The notes beneath the pieces were generated by a model. That model searched no databases. It was not told where the DNA came from and saw only the letters and a program-made list of their open reading frames with translations. A program made the translations under genes and the position numbers. Shown here one piece after another: positions 1-9,641 of a stretch of DNA of 26,831 nt; within the stretch, counting starts at the first letter, position 1, and the number at the start of each line of letters is the position of its first letter. The stretch is from a virus: the IMG/VR virus record IMGVR_UViG_3300034190_000926, positions 1 through 26,831 of that record. One strand, 5' to 3'.

Positions 1-2
1 AA

Positions 3-557
3 GAACCAACAAAGGAGGTTCAGAATGAAGAGACTATGGAAGATACTGGTGAATCAATGGAAGAGGAGCCAGAAAACGAAGAGAGCGTATCGGAGGCTAA
101 TGAGGATGAAAATGAAACAACTGAAGAAGCAGAACCCGATAGCGAAGAATCTGAGGACACCGAGGTACAGACTGCAGAGGCAGGAGACGAAGAAAAGGTA
201 TCAACGGAGTCCGAGAAACAAATTGAAATATCTACAGATGTTGGAGGAACTACAGTAGAACTTAAGAAAGTTGAGAAACAACTTAGCAAAATTGATAGGA
301 TGTTAATTCAACCAGAACTAGACTCCTACGAGGAGGTTGAGTTTTACGAGTCTAAAGATATCTATCAAGATGCTAACTTAGAATTATTTGAGAATCAGGT
401 GGATTTAGGATCATACAACGTAACTATATACGCTGGTGTTACTTTATCCGCCTATTCTATCAATGATCCTATGCAGATATTTGAAGAAAGAATGGATTTT
501 TTGGCTAGACAAAAGGTGTCGATTATGTTAGAATTAAAAAAACTTAGGGGGAACTAA
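3..557 (+). CDS. Acidic coiled-coil protein, 5' end outside the window
   Basis: Product not recognised. The frame is open to the window edge (codons from base 3 read EPTKEVQNEET before the first Met at 36), and the Glu/Asp-rich composition is continuous across that Met, so the gene probably starts upstream and is truncated here. The first ~65 visible residues are strongly acidic and likely disordered. A short amphipathic helix follows (VELKKVEKQLSKIDRML), then a mixed region containing DLGSYNVTIYAGVTLSAYS and a helical C-terminus (MDFLARQKVSIMLELKKLRGN). The stop overlaps the next start as TAATG, so the two genes are probably co-translated. An AAAGGAGG at 11-18 sits 17 nt before the Met at 36, too far to be a convincing ribosome site for it. 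If the gene did start at 36 it would encode 173 residues. The role is unknown; the orientation is opposite to the virion operon. Confidence 0.65.
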   Translation, partial: EPTKEVQNEETMEDTGESMEEEPENEESVSEANEDENETTEEAEPDSEESEDTEVQTAEAGDEEKVSTESEKQIEISTDVGGTTVELKKVEKQLSKIDRMLIQPELDSYEEVEFYESKDIYQDANLELFENQVDLGSYNVTIYAGVTLSAYSINDPMQIFEERMDFLARQKVSIMLELKKLRGN

Positions 558-1036
558 TGAAAATTATAGAGAAACTTAGTACATATGCCGCATTGCTTGG
601 AGTTATTGGGGCTATAGGTGGGGGCTTTTACACATGGGGTCAGTTCAACACTAGACTTGATGCAATAGAATCTGCACCAGCTGTAAACTTATCACCCTTA
701 GTAGCAAAAGATAAAGAACTATCTGGTAAGATAGATGAAGCATTACTATATGCTAATGAATATAAAGTAGACTTAATAGACAGAATTAAAAAGGTAGATG
801 ATAAGATTGTACCTGTAGATTTAACAACAGTATTTAAAGACATAGCTAAAGTCAGAGAACAAATGGCTATGATTAACATACCTAATATTGATGGACTTAA
901 AAAAGATATTAAAGAAATCAAAAAAGCTTTAGGTGAAATGGAAAAGAAACTTGCTGTAGTAGCAAAAGAAAACGAATTACAAGATATACTTATAGAAGAG
1001 ATGAAGACTAGGGCTAATAACCCTTTGGCTAATTAA
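557..1036 (+). CDS. Membrane-anchored coiled-coil protein, 159 aa
   Basis: Not assigned to a family. Residues ~8-28 form one hydrophobic, Gly-rich segment (YAALLGVIGAIGGGFYTWG) preceded by a basic amphipathic start, consistent with a single N-terminal membrane anchor. The rest is Lys/Glu-rich and helical (for example KKDIKEIKKALGEMEKKLA), probably a coiled coil extending from the membrane. It starts at the ATG within TAATG formed with the preceding stop, so translation is probably coupled. Its 3' end overlaps the last 8 nt of the convergent 2594-residue gene. A small anchored coiled coil could be a lysis accessory or an inner-membrane component, but no holin, spanin or other signature is visible. 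The reading frame is secure; the function is unknown. Confidence 0.7.
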   Translation: MKIIEKLSTYAALLGVIGAIGGGFYTWGQFNTRLDAIESAPAVNLSPLVAKDKELSGKIDEALLYANEYKVDLIDRIKKVDDKIVPVDLTTVFKDIAKVREQMAMINIPNIDGLKKDIKEIKKALGEMEKKLAVVAKENELQDILIEEMKTRANNPLAN

Positions 1037-4000
1037 GACCTAACGTCTCTCTTAATCTTAATTTTTCTGCGATTGTTTCCTGCTTGCCTTTCATGATGGC
1101 ATAGTTAGGATCGGCCGCTCTTAGTGCATCATCAAACTTTCTATTTAGATCTGGTATAAACATTTTGGTAGGATTGTTTTGATTATGTTTCATAATATCC
1201 TTATATATCTTTTGTATTTCAGCATTGCCTTCATTAATTAAACTACCGTTTCTATTCTTACCACCCATAATTATTTTTATATAAGCATTTTCTATTCTTG
1301 CATTCATTCTTTGTTTAAATGTATTCGTTGCTCTGTCCATCTTACGCATTAAAAATAATGCTTCTCTACCTTTAGATATTTCTGTCGGTGTAAATCCTAA
1401 TAGTTGTTTTAGCGTAGTGACTGCAGTTATATCATCTGTTACAACAGAACCATATGATGAAGTTATGTAGCCTTCACCAAACATATAGTCCATACTCTTA
1501 AGAGGATTTCTAATTCCAAGTGGCAAACTGTTAACTATTACATCACCCCATCTGCCTTCTCTAAATCCAAGGCTTTGTAAATTATTAAAGCCATCTATAA
1601 ATACAGAACCTGGTGCACCTAAGAACTCTTCTGCTCTTGCACCTGTGTCTACACCTGCAAGTGAAAGTGCTGCTCTGATCTGCGTAGACCAGGGGGCAAC
1701 TCCAAAACCAATACGTCTTTGTACATCAATACCCATATAAGAACTAATTAACCCAGACTCTAATGCTTCTATCGCGGTAGGACTCCAGCCTGCTGAATAT
1801 AACATGTTTCTAAATTCAGATCTTACATCCGCGTCTATTCCTGTTTTGTTTCTTTTAACTAAGTTGTATATATCTTCTGCATCTTCACCGCCTGGCAATC
1901 CAAATAAACCGCCTGTAATCAGCATCATTAACATAATACGAGCAAATGCACGGCGGCCTACTCTATTTTGTAGCGCAGTTTTATCTGCTGCCATTCCAAC
2001 AGGATTAAGTAAACGATATAACAATCCAAACATTTGACTAATGTATGTCATAAACAAAGCAGGTAATGAACCAAACCCTCTGGCTAAAAATGGTCTGTTT
2101 TCTTTACCGTATACACCAAATGTTTCTTCAACCATAAATCTAGCAAAAGCTTCTGGTGTATTGCCGAATCTATCTTTTTGGTTTTGATAATCTAAATCAT
2201 TACCATACAATAATTCTGCATTTTCTAATACTTTAGGATCTTTACTTGCTAATCTATAAGCCGCCATAAAAGCTGTTATACGTGAAGCAGCTTCAAAAGT
2301 ATTGAATGCTCCACCTACAAATACATTTTCAAATTTTCTAAAATTTTTTCTTGCAGCTGATTGAGTTCCTACTTGAGTACCGCCTGGGCCTGGCACGATG
2401 CCAGCCTCTTGCATAGCTTGCCCTTGTTTAATTGTACCATCTGCTACTGCTGTAAATATAGCGTCTTTTAATCCAGGTACGTCATCAAATACTTTGTTAA
2501 AATCTAAAAAAGCATCTTCATATTGTCGACCAGAAACTTTAGCCATGCTTGTTGCATCGGCTATAGCTTTGCCTAACTCAACAGTAGTAGCTTTTGTTCC
2601 TGCCATTTGTGACAATAAAGGCCCTGTAAATTGAACTAAAGACATTGTTTGTAACATAGCTGATGATATGTTACCACCAAGATACCACCAGAATCCCATG
2701 CGTCTAAAGTTAGCCCACTCTTGTACAGGATCTTCTGTGTAATCAAAGAATGCTTGTGTTGCTTCTTGTAAATTGTTATCTCCTTTAGCTTGTGCATCTT
2801 TTATTGTTTCATTATAATGATGACTTATTAATGGTTGATATCTGTTACGTGCTATTGCTTCACTGGCAGTCATTATGTATTGCATTGTCGCTCTTGTGAA
2901 ATCTGCACTATAACCTGGCACACCTTCTAGTCCTACACTTCTGTCTCTTGGTGTTCTATATGCACCGATTGGAGTAATGTCTTTATCTAAACCTTTTGCA
3001 GCTAACACTTGTCTCATTTCTTTCATAGCTTCTTGGAATCTTCTTGCATTTGTATCTGACATAAACTGTGATAAATATTCTATGGATACTGTAGGCCCTG
3101 CTTCTTTTATTAATCTTCTAACTTCTTGAATAGTCATTACAGCTGGTTGACTCACAGTTGCATTGGGATATTTTGCAACGAGTTGTGAGCGTTTGGCAAG
3201 GGCTTTTTTCATAGCCGATCTATTTCCTAATGTCTCTGTGCCTATGTTACCTTCGAATGTTTCGTACCATATAGTTTTTCCATCATCATCTTTTACTGTA
3301 ATAAACACATTACCAAATCTTTGTAATGGTATATATGGTCTACTCATGTAACCTTCTGCTATACTTGCTTCCGCTAATAATTTGTTAAGACCCGCGTCTT
3401 TATTACCTAGTAATCTATTTATTATTTCTGCAAACTCTCCTGTCACCATACCTCTGCCTATCATTACATTTGATAAACTGTCTACAATAAATTTTATTTG
3501 TTTAGTATCTACATTCTCTAAAGCATATAGCTGTTGTTCTCTTGCAAGACTATCAAACTCTGCTTTATTTAACAAGTTTATTGTGCCCCCTTTTGCATCA
3601 AACGATACTCTAATTTCATCACGTAATCTAGGAAAGAACGTACGTATCACATCCAATGCTTCAGTTAAATTTTCAATATGATCTCTTGATATTGTAGCTT
3701 TTAAATCTTCTTTTATTAAAGTTGCCATGACTAATTGATGATCTTTCATAGCCATAGCTACATCACCTGTTAAAACTACAACTTCTCCTGCTACTACATC
3801 AAGATCTGACGCACCACCATCTGCAGGTGCAACAAACACTAGCTCACCATTCTCATTAAACTCTGGGAACTTGCCTGTCATCTCCATGATAATGTGTGCT
3901 TTGTTCATTCTTTCATTTGCTACAGGATCTTTTTTAACTTCTAAATATCTTTGTTGTAAAGTAGCAGTTAAAGACATTTGCAAAGATCTAGACTTAAATA

Positions 4001-7000
4001 TTTTATTCATAACGTTTGCATACATTAATCTAAATTTTGGATATACTTTAGCATATGATCGTGCGTGTCCTAGCACTCTAGAGAAGAATGACATCTTTCT
4101 AGGAGTTGCTTGTGAACCTGGTTCATACGCAGTCTCACCATCTTTAATTGCTTTTTTCATTTCGTTGAGTGTAGCTCTTTTTTCTTGTCTGTTCATTCTA
4201 TTAGAAGGATCTTGTATTTCACCCAATTCATATCTAATTGCAGGGTTGTTAGCAAAATTGTTAATATAAGGTTTAGTAAAATTGTAGTTAGAAATGTTAC
4301 CTTGCAAGTCAGGCATATTCATAAAACCTTCGTATACTTTTTTACCCATCATGTCCGCTATGTTACCAGATTCTGTTGTGCCCCCTTGTGTAACTAATTG
4401 ACCTTCAAATAAATAATTAGATAAAAAAGTTTTGTTTCTTATATCACTTCTACCTGTTTTATTATTTTTATATGCTTCAGGATCTCCTGTTCTTTTAAAT
4501 CGTACAGCTACAGGTATCTTTGTGTTGCCAGTATTTAAAGCTTTAATTGTAGTTACTCTGTGTCTACCTTCATGTGATACAACTCTACCTATACCACCTG
4601 TTTCGTTTATTTCTATTTCAATATAAGGCACTCCAAATCCTACATTATCCAGGGCTTGTTCCATCATAAAGCTTGTAGTTCTTTCAGTGTAGTCTGTTTC
4701 TACATCTAATGGTGGTACTAAAGCTAAAAATTGATCTACAGTCAGCGGCATATACATTGACGTATAGGGGGCAGTAATATCTATACCTCCTATACCTGCT
4801 CGACCTGTACGAAACTCTGGTTTCTTACCTACTGGCGATGTAGTAGTTGCATTTTCTAATCTTGTTTCTAATTCAACTCTAGCTTGTAAAGGCTTCTTTA
4901 AATTTTTTATTCTTGTTATAGTTCTTTTTAATTGTTTAATCTCTTGTTGTTCCATAGGATCTCTGTTCCTAAGAGGAACAAGAGTATCTTTAGTAGCCTC
5001 CTCAACATAAGCTTCTGCTTCTGCTAATGTTCTAAACCTGGTATCACTTAAAAAATTTGCTATAACATTTTTTTGAAACTCTAAAATCGCAGGATTGTCT
5101 GATGCTAATCTATTACTAGAAACTAAAACACCCATAGGATTTATGCCCATGGTTTTTTCTATATTAGCTACAATTTTTATTTGTTCTGCATCAGCTCTGG
5201 CTTGCATTCTTTGTCCGATGATGCCAGTTTGCACTGCATCAAAAATGTCGTAAGCATTGTTAAATCCATTTTGTTTAAAACTAAAACCAATTAAAGATAA
5301 GAAAGCTTTTATTCTATCAAATAGTCTTTGTAATACAGTTCTATCAGTTGTGTATTGTTTTGTAAAAGATTCTTTAGGTGGGGATTTACCTATTTTTAAA
5401 AATGCTTGCATTGCTTTAGCAATGCCTTCTTCAACTTGCAAAGCTTTGAATTGTTCTGGTGTGTATGACGGATAATTTTCTTTAACATATAAAGTTTTTA
5501 TATCATAATCTTCTATAAAAAATTCTTCTGAAGCTTTTGTTAATACTTGCCATTCTTGTTTTGTAAACAATCCCATGCTTTTTAAAGCGTGTATGGCTTC
5601 ATGATTTAAAGTACTAAATGCTTTGTTAAACATTTTAATTTTTTGTTCAGGAGTTGCTTTGTTAAATTTATCTAAATCAAAAGCAATGTGAATCATACTT
5701 AAATTTATGTTAGGATCTAACTGATCAGAGCCACTTATTAATCCCTCATCTATTGCAGCTTTGGCTCCTCTATATGCAGCACCACCCATTGCTTTTTCTG
5801 GTAAGAATGCACCTACAGTACCTGGGCCTCCTAACATGTCAGACGCTGCGCTATTCATCATGCCAATATCTACAGTCGCTAATCCTAGTCTGTTTGCTTC
5901 TTGTCTAAACACTTCCATTATCTGAAGTAAATTAGCATATACTTTTGTTTGTATTTGAGGATAATCACCTTTAGATCTTTCATCAGGTTCTTTGTTAAGC
6001 ATTGTATATTGAGAATAAATGCTTTTCTTTTTAAACTCTGGGGTTGTTTGATTTAATTTTTTACGATACTTATTAATAGTAGACTTCATAGAACGCTCAG
6101 TAAACTCATTCCAATTTAGTATAGGTTCTATACTCATAGATTCAAGCATTTTATTCATTTGTATTCTAGACTCTAACACTTGTCCTAACATATTTTGATA
6201 TACAGGTAATTGTTCGGTTGCATTTTTTCTAACAATAGGATCTTCTGATTGAAGGTTACGTTGTAGGTTTACTATAATATTGTCGTAAGTTTTAAAAGCA
6301 GTAGGTGATAGTATAGGCACAAGCGAGAACACACCCTCTGGTGCTAGACCATTTATTAACACATGCTCGCCTGTGTTTCTAAAGTCTGCTAAATCTTTTT
6401 TAGCTTGTTTGTAACTTTCACTTAGTCTGCCGTATTGAAACTCGGCTACTTTTATTTTATCTTTTAAAGCTTGTTCTAATTCTTTTAATTGTGGATCATT
6501 TATTTGTTTACGTTTCCAACCGTCTCTATCTAATTTACTTGCCAACTCTAGTACAATTCTCATTCTAACTTCGACAGGTTTATCGTAAAGATTTTCAAAT
6601 GACATTTCTTCTGTGTATGTAGATGGATCATATTTAGTTGCAGGTATTAATCTATCGCCAGACAAACTTGCTTTTTCTTGAGCAGTTAGTGGTTGGTTCT
6701 TAGTTATTTTTTCACCAATCTTTTGTTGTACTTTAACTGGGCCACCCAGTATATCTGGTATAGAACTAAATCTAGTTCCATTTCTTAATATACTATCTAA
6801 TAATCTTTTACCAGATGACTCTGTTTTATTTACAGGATTTATATTACTTCTAATTCTTTCGTTGACATAGTTCTGCCCCCTTTCGCCAAAGTAACCTAAG
6901 TCTTTTAATTGTTTGTCTTGCTCTTCAGATATAGCAACTTGATCTGTCAAACCTTCTGATTGTTCTGCAAACTCTTGAGTTCGCCAGAATGGTAGATCTT

Positions 7001-8813
7001 CTCTAATAGCTTGTTCTAATTCGTTGTCTGGCACTCCATCATACTTTGCATATGTTTTATCTAGTTTAGGTATGTAATCTAATAAATCTTGTTCCCTATC
7101 TTCTTGCGGCGTTGCTTCAAATGTTTTTCTTTCGTCTCTTTGTAGCTCTCTATCTGCAATAATTCTATTAGCTACATTACGTACAATGGTATCGTCACCT
7201 TTTAAAAATGCAGTTACATCAGTTTCTTGTGCAGTATTTAAATGTCCTGTCTGCACCATTCTTCTTTTTAACTCTGTGTGTTTTGTTCTTACGGCATCAT
7301 TTAATTTATTGGTAGTTGCTTGTCCATCGTATGCAAAATTTTCTTTTTGTTCTGGTACTTCACCACCACCCGAAGGATCTTCTACTACATTTACTTTACC
7401 AAGTTCGTTAGGTCTTAAGAAAACAGTAGCTGGTTTAATTGCATTTGATTGTAAAACAAAAACAGTTTCAGGCCCTTGGCCTTTTTGTAATTCAATATTA
7501 GCTGTACCTAAAACTTTAAATGTAGGTTTGCCAAACATTCCTTCTAACTGTGCTTGACGTTCTTTATCTATGTCAGCATTGTATTCATTGTCTATTGTAA
7601 CTGTGTTGCCAATGTCAAAGGGGGCAGATTGGATTGGTTCTTGTGCTGGATCAGTGTTTAATTCAGCCCCCAGTGTTGCACCCTCTAATGTATCTTTAGT
7701 TACACCACCCATTCTGTTTATAACTTTTAAAGCTTTAATACTCGGATTAACTGTACCAAATGGCATACCACCAAAGAAACCAGCGGCTGCTGCTTCACCT
7801 AATTGTTTTGCAAATTCTTTATTGTTAAACATGTCATCAAAACTTTTACCAGCTTCTATTCCAGCTGCACCAGTTGTTATTGTTTCTTGTATTGATTCTG
7901 CCAAACCTTCTTCAATCATAGTTTTTGGTACTTCTTTTAAAAATGTACCAGCTAATTTTCTATACTTAATTTTACCATCTGCAGTTACTAAACCTTTTAA
8001 TAAACCGTTTCTTGTTGCTTTTGCTGCAGCTTCTTTACTTCCAAAAGTTTTAATTAAAGCAGTGGGTATACGACCAATACCTAAAGATTCTGCAGCTGCG
8101 TATGGTATAGCTGCTGCAACTGATAACGCTAAATTAGGATCATCTGTTTCTTCTGATTGTGCTAAATAAGATTCACCCAAACCAAACATAAACCCACCTA
8201 AGTATCTTCCTGCTACACTGCCTGCTACAGCACCACTATATGTACCTAGTCCAGGAGCAAGCAAACTACCAGTTATTGCACCAACACCACCACCTACAAA
8301 ACTTAATAATAAAGTAGGAAAACTAGTAGCTGCCGCTTCACCAAACTTTTCTCTTGCATATTTTGTAAAAGCAGCTAAGTGGTCATCATCATTTATAATT
8401 TCTTCTATTGTTCCTACACGAGATAATAACTTACCTTCGTCATCTACTTGATACATAAGTGCGGCTTTGTCAAACATGTATTGATCTGCAGCACGTTTGG
8501 CTTCTTGTCTGGCTTCTTCGTTTCCTAAAAAATCATTAGCAAATGCTAATACGCTTTGGCCTACAGATTTTGTACTAAGCCAACCTTTCTTTAAACCTGA
8601 AGTTAGGTGCCAGTCGTCTAAGTTATCTAATTCTAATTGATTAACAGGTTGTAGACCATACTTAAAAGCAAAACCTTTTTCTGCTAAAGTTTGTTCTACG
8701 TAATCTGATTTGAGGTATTGGTCTATTTGGTCTTGAGTAAAGTCTGCAGGAACTGCAATACGTGGTGCCTCTGGCACTTCTTCAAATCGAATATACTTTA
8801 CTTCTTCTACCAT
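1029..8813 (-). CDS. Giant multi-domain virion/ejection-type protein (zincin, ParB-like, PLxRFG), 2594 aa
   Basis: By size, last position in the late operon and domain content, this is probably a DNA-ejection or internal virion protein of the polyvalent type, entering the cell with the DNA. Visible parts: residues 158-216, a Gly/Ala-rich hydrophobic glycine-zipper-like stretch (GGGVGAITGSLLAPGLG); 1071-1075, HEAIH, a zincin motif, with a possible third zinc ligand in EEGIAKA at 1128-1134; 1414-1419, HEGRHR followed by VTTIKAL, resembling the ParB/sulfiredoxin nuclease motif; 1829-1834, PLQRFG, the hallmark of the long C-terminal PLxRFG region of phage proteins; about 2240-2310, two hydrophobic stretches (SQMFGLLYRLL, RIMLMMLITGGLFGL). 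No lysozyme or transglycosylase signature was recognised, and an N4-type virion RNA polymerase is not supported. The ATG at 8813 has only a weak AGG ahead of it. Enzymatic roles are inferred from motifs only. Confidence 0.85.
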   Translation of the reverse strand: MVEEVKYIRFEEVPEAPRIAVPADFTQDQIDQYLKSDYVEQTLAEKGFAFKYGLQPVNQLELDNLDDWHLTSGLKKGWLSTKSVGQSVLAFANDFLGNEEARQEAKRAADQYMFDKAALMYQVDDEGKLLSRVGTIEEIINDDDHLAAFTKYAREKFGEAAATSFPTLLLSFVGGGVGAITGSLLAPGLGTYSGAVAGSVAGRYLGGFMFGLGESYLAQSEETDDPNLALSVAAAIPYAAAESLGIGRIPTALIKTFGSKEAAAKATRNGLLKGLVTADGKIKYRKLAGTFLKEVPKTMIEEGLAESIQETITTGAAGIEAGKSFDDMFNNKEFAKQLGEAAAAGFFGGMPFGTVNPSIKALKVINRMGGVTKDTLEGATLGAELNTDPAQEPIQSAPFDIGNTVTIDNEYNADIDKERQAQLEGMFGKPTFKVLGTANIELQKGQGPETVFVLQSNAIKPATVFLRPNELGKVNVVEDPSGGGEVPEQKENFAYDGQATTNKLNDAVRTKHTELKRRMVQTGHLNTAQETDVTAFLKGDDTIVRNVANRIIADRELQRDERKTFEATPQEDREQDLLDYIPKLDKTYAKYDGVPDNELEQAIREDLPFWRTQEFAEQSEGLTDQVAISEEQDKQLKDLGYFGERGQNYVNERIRSNINPVNKTESSGKRLLDSILRNGTRFSSIPDILGGPVKVQQKIGEKITKNQPLTAQEKASLSGDRLIPATKYDPSTYTEEMSFENLYDKPVEVRMRIVLELASKLDRDGWKRKQINDPQLKELEQALKDKIKVAEFQYGRLSESYKQAKKDLADFRNTGEHVLINGLAPEGVFSLVPILSPTAFKTYDNIIVNLQRNLQSEDPIVRKNATEQLPVYQNMLGQVLESRIQMNKMLESMSIEPILNWNEFTERSMKSTINKYRKKLNQTTPEFKKKSIYSQYTMLNKEPDERSKGDYPQIQTKVYANLLQIMEVFRQEANRLGLATVDIGMMNSAASDMLGGPGTVGAFLPEKAMGGAAYRGAKAAIDEGLISGSDQLDPNINLSMIHIAFDLDKFNKATPEQKIKMFNKAFSTLNHEAIHALKSMGLFTKQEWQVLTKASEEFFIEDYDIKTLYVKENYPSYTPEQFKALQVEEGIAKAMQAFLKIGKSPPKESFTKQYTTDRTVLQRLFDRIKAFLSLIGFSFKQNGFNNAYDIFDAVQTGIIGQRMQARADAEQIKIVANIEKTMGINPMGVLVSSNRLASDNPAILEFQKNVIANFLSDTRFRTLAEAEAYVEEATKDTLVPLRNRDPMEQQEIKQLKRTITRIKNLKKPLQARVELETRLENATTTSPVGKKPEFRTGRAGIGGIDITAPYTSMYMPLTVDQFLALVPPLDVETDYTERTTSFMMEQALDNVGFGVPYIEIEINETGGIGRVVSHEGRHRVTTIKALNTGNTKIPVAVRFKRTGDPEAYKNNKTGRSDIRNKTFLSNYLFEGQLVTQGGTTESGNIADMMGKKVYEGFMNMPDLQGNISNYNFTKPYINNFANNPAIRYELGEIQDPSNRMNRQEKRATLNEMKKAIKDGETAYEPGSQATPRKMSFFSRVLGHARSYAKVYPKFRLMYANVMNKIFKSRSLQMSLTATLQQRYLEVKKDPVANERMNKAHIIMEMTGKFPEFNENGELVFVAPADGGASDLDVVAGEVVVLTGDVAMAMKDHQLVMATLIKEDLKATISRDHIENLTEALDVIRTFFPRLRDEIRVSFDAKGGTINLLNKAEFDSLAREQQLYALENVDTKQIKFIVDSLSNVMIGRGMVTGEFAEIINRLLGNKDAGLNKLLAEASIAEGYMSRPYIPLQRFGNVFITVKDDDGKTIWYETFEGNIGTETLGNRSAMKKALAKRSQLVAKYPNATVSQPAVMTIQEVRRLIKEAGPTVSIEYLSQFMSDTNARRFQEAMKEMRQVLAAKGLDKDITPIGAYRTPRDRSVGLEGVPGYSADFTRATMQYIMTASEAIARNRYQPLISHHYNETIKDAQAKGDNNLQEATQAFFDYTEDPVQEWANFRRMGFWWYLGGNISSAMLQTMSLVQFTGPLLSQMAGTKATTVELGKAIADATSMAKVSGRQYEDAFLDFNKVFDDVPGLKDAIFTAVADGTIKQGQAMQEAGIVPGPGGTQVGTQSAARKNFRKFENVFVGGAFNTFEAASRITAFMAAYRLASKDPKVLENAELLYGNDLDYQNQKDRFGNTPEAFARFMVEETFGVYGKENRPFLARGFGSLPALFMTYISQMFGLLYRLLNPVGMAADKTALQNRVGRRAFARIMLMMLITGGLFGLPGGEDAEDIYNLVKRNKTGIDADVRSEFRNMLYSAGWSPTAIEALESGLISSYMGIDVQRRIGFGVAPWSTQIRAALSLAGVDTGARAEEFLGAPGSVFIDGFNNLQSLGFREGRWGDVIVNSLPLGIRNPLKSMDYMFGEGYITSSYGSVVTDDITAVTTLKQLLGFTPTEISKGREALFLMRKMDRATNTFKQRMNARIENAYIKIIMGGKNRNGSLINEGNAEIQKIYKDIMKHNQNNPTKMFIPDLNRKFDDALRAADPNYAIMKGKQETIAEKLRLRETLGLN
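1033..1066 (+). terminator. Weak terminator-like hairpin for the plus-strand pair
   Basis: TTAAGA at 1033-1038 can pair with TCTTAA at 1050-1055, or AGAC at 1036-1039 with GTCT at 1045-1048. A TTTTT run at 1062-1066 follows. It begins at the stop codon of the 159-aa gene and lies inside the 3' coding end of the opposing gene. The stem is short and AT-rich, so this is tentative. Confidence 0.3.
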
Positions 8814-8832
8814 AATAACCTACAATGTATAC

Positions 8833-8846
8833 AGGACTCGCGTCCT
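8833..8846 (-). promoter_or_regulatory. GNRA-loop hairpin in the leader of the giant gene
   Basis: Read on the minus strand, AGGAC-GCGA-GTCCT is a perfect 5-bp stem closed by a GCGA (GNRA class) tetraloop. It occupies most of the 45-nt gap between the 260-aa gene and the 2594-aa gene. There is no T-run after it, so a terminator is unlikely. A role in mRNA processing or in positioning ribosomes before a weak start site is possible. Confidence 0.4.
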
Positions 8847-8858
8847 TAGTTATAGTTG

Positions 8859-9641
8859 TTACTGAGGTTTGTACGGTATGTCAGAGCTTGCGCCAGACGT
8901 ACCACCCAGTTCCGCAGTTATCAAACCTTGAACATCTTTTATCTGTTGTATGATAGTCGCGGTATCTTGATTAGCTGCTTGTGCTTGTAATAACTGTTCG
9001 TTTAAATTTTTTAATGTTTCTGAATAAGATGCTAAGTTTGCAGATAAACCTTTGCCTCGTAACTTTTCACCAATGTATGTAGTGAAAGGTGGAGTGCCAG
9101 GTATAAGACCTGCTGCTATAGCTTGTTGTGATAAGTCTTTCATAGCAGTTGTATAATACTGCATAGGATTTGCACGTTGTCTTGCTAATGCTACATCAGC
9201 CATAGCTTCAGCTTCTGCTTTTCTTTTAGCAATACTTCTTTTTTCTCCTTGTTCAGAACCTACAATTAAATCTCTTGCCAAACTTCTAGCTTCTCCAGGT
9301 TCTGTTGGTCTACTAATTTGTGCACCTATGCCACCAAGTTGGTCAAAAAATCTTTGTCTAGCATCAGCATCTGTTTTTAATTTTTCCATCATCTTACCAA
9401 AAACACTCATGTTTGCTAGTCTATCTTTTTCCGCTTGTTCTGCATCTTTTTCTTCTTTTTTCATTTTAAACGCAGCCAATTTGCTTTTCATAAAGTCATC
9501 CATTCCTGAATCAGCTACTGGCCCAGGTGGCAATTTTGGTAAGTTTTGTAGAACAGCATCTCTAAAATCTAGAGGCAAATCGTCTATTGACATATCTGGA
9601 GTAAGTATTCCAGTACCTTTATTTTCTTTTTTATCAGCCAT
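8859..9641 (-). CDS. Helical, charged putative internal virion protein, 260 aa
   Basis: Not assigned to a family. The N-terminus (to ~residue 45) is polar and Pro-containing. A highly charged helical stretch follows (KMKKEEKDAEQAEKDR), then a long Ala/Gln/Arg-rich helical region, and a Gln-rich helix near the C-terminus (EQLLQAQAANQDTATIIQQI). No signal peptide or membrane segment is seen. The start is the ATG in a TAATG overlap with the preceding gene. It sits directly before the giant gene and after two other helical or low-complexity proteins. This arrangement (several helical proteins followed by a very large one) is like the ejection-protein blocks of podoviruses, so an internal virion protein is the best guess, by context only. 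Confidence 0.7.
   Translation of the reverse strand: MADKKENKGTGILTPDMSIDDLPLDFRDAVLQNLPKLPPGPVADSGMDDFMKSKLAAFKMKKEEKDAEQAEKDRLANMSVFGKMMEKLKTDADARQRFFDQLGGIGAQISRPTEPGEARSLARDLIVGSEQGEKRSIAKRKAEAEAMADVALARQRANPMQYYTTAMKDLSQQAIAAGLIPGTPPFTTYIGEKLRGKGLSANLASYSETLKNLNEQLLQAQAANQDTATIIQQIKDVQGLITAELGGTSGASSDIPYKPQ

Noticed and set aside
25-258. 77-aa Lys/Arg-rich frame with an ideal AAAGGAGG 6 nt upstream
   Set aside because: It is the shifted reading of GAA/GAG-rich codons of the acidic gene, has extreme composition and ends without any recognisable domain. The acidic frame is open through the window edge.
7570-8169. 199-aa plus-strand frame opposite the giant gene, and other long plus-strand frames there
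   Set aside because: They mirror the coding minus strand, show Ser/Leu/Pro shadow composition and have no upstream ribosome sites or motifs.
1029-8813. N4-like virion RNA polymerase
   Set aside because: Size and position fit, but no polymerase motifs were recognised, and PLxRFG, HExxH and GRHR point elsewhere.
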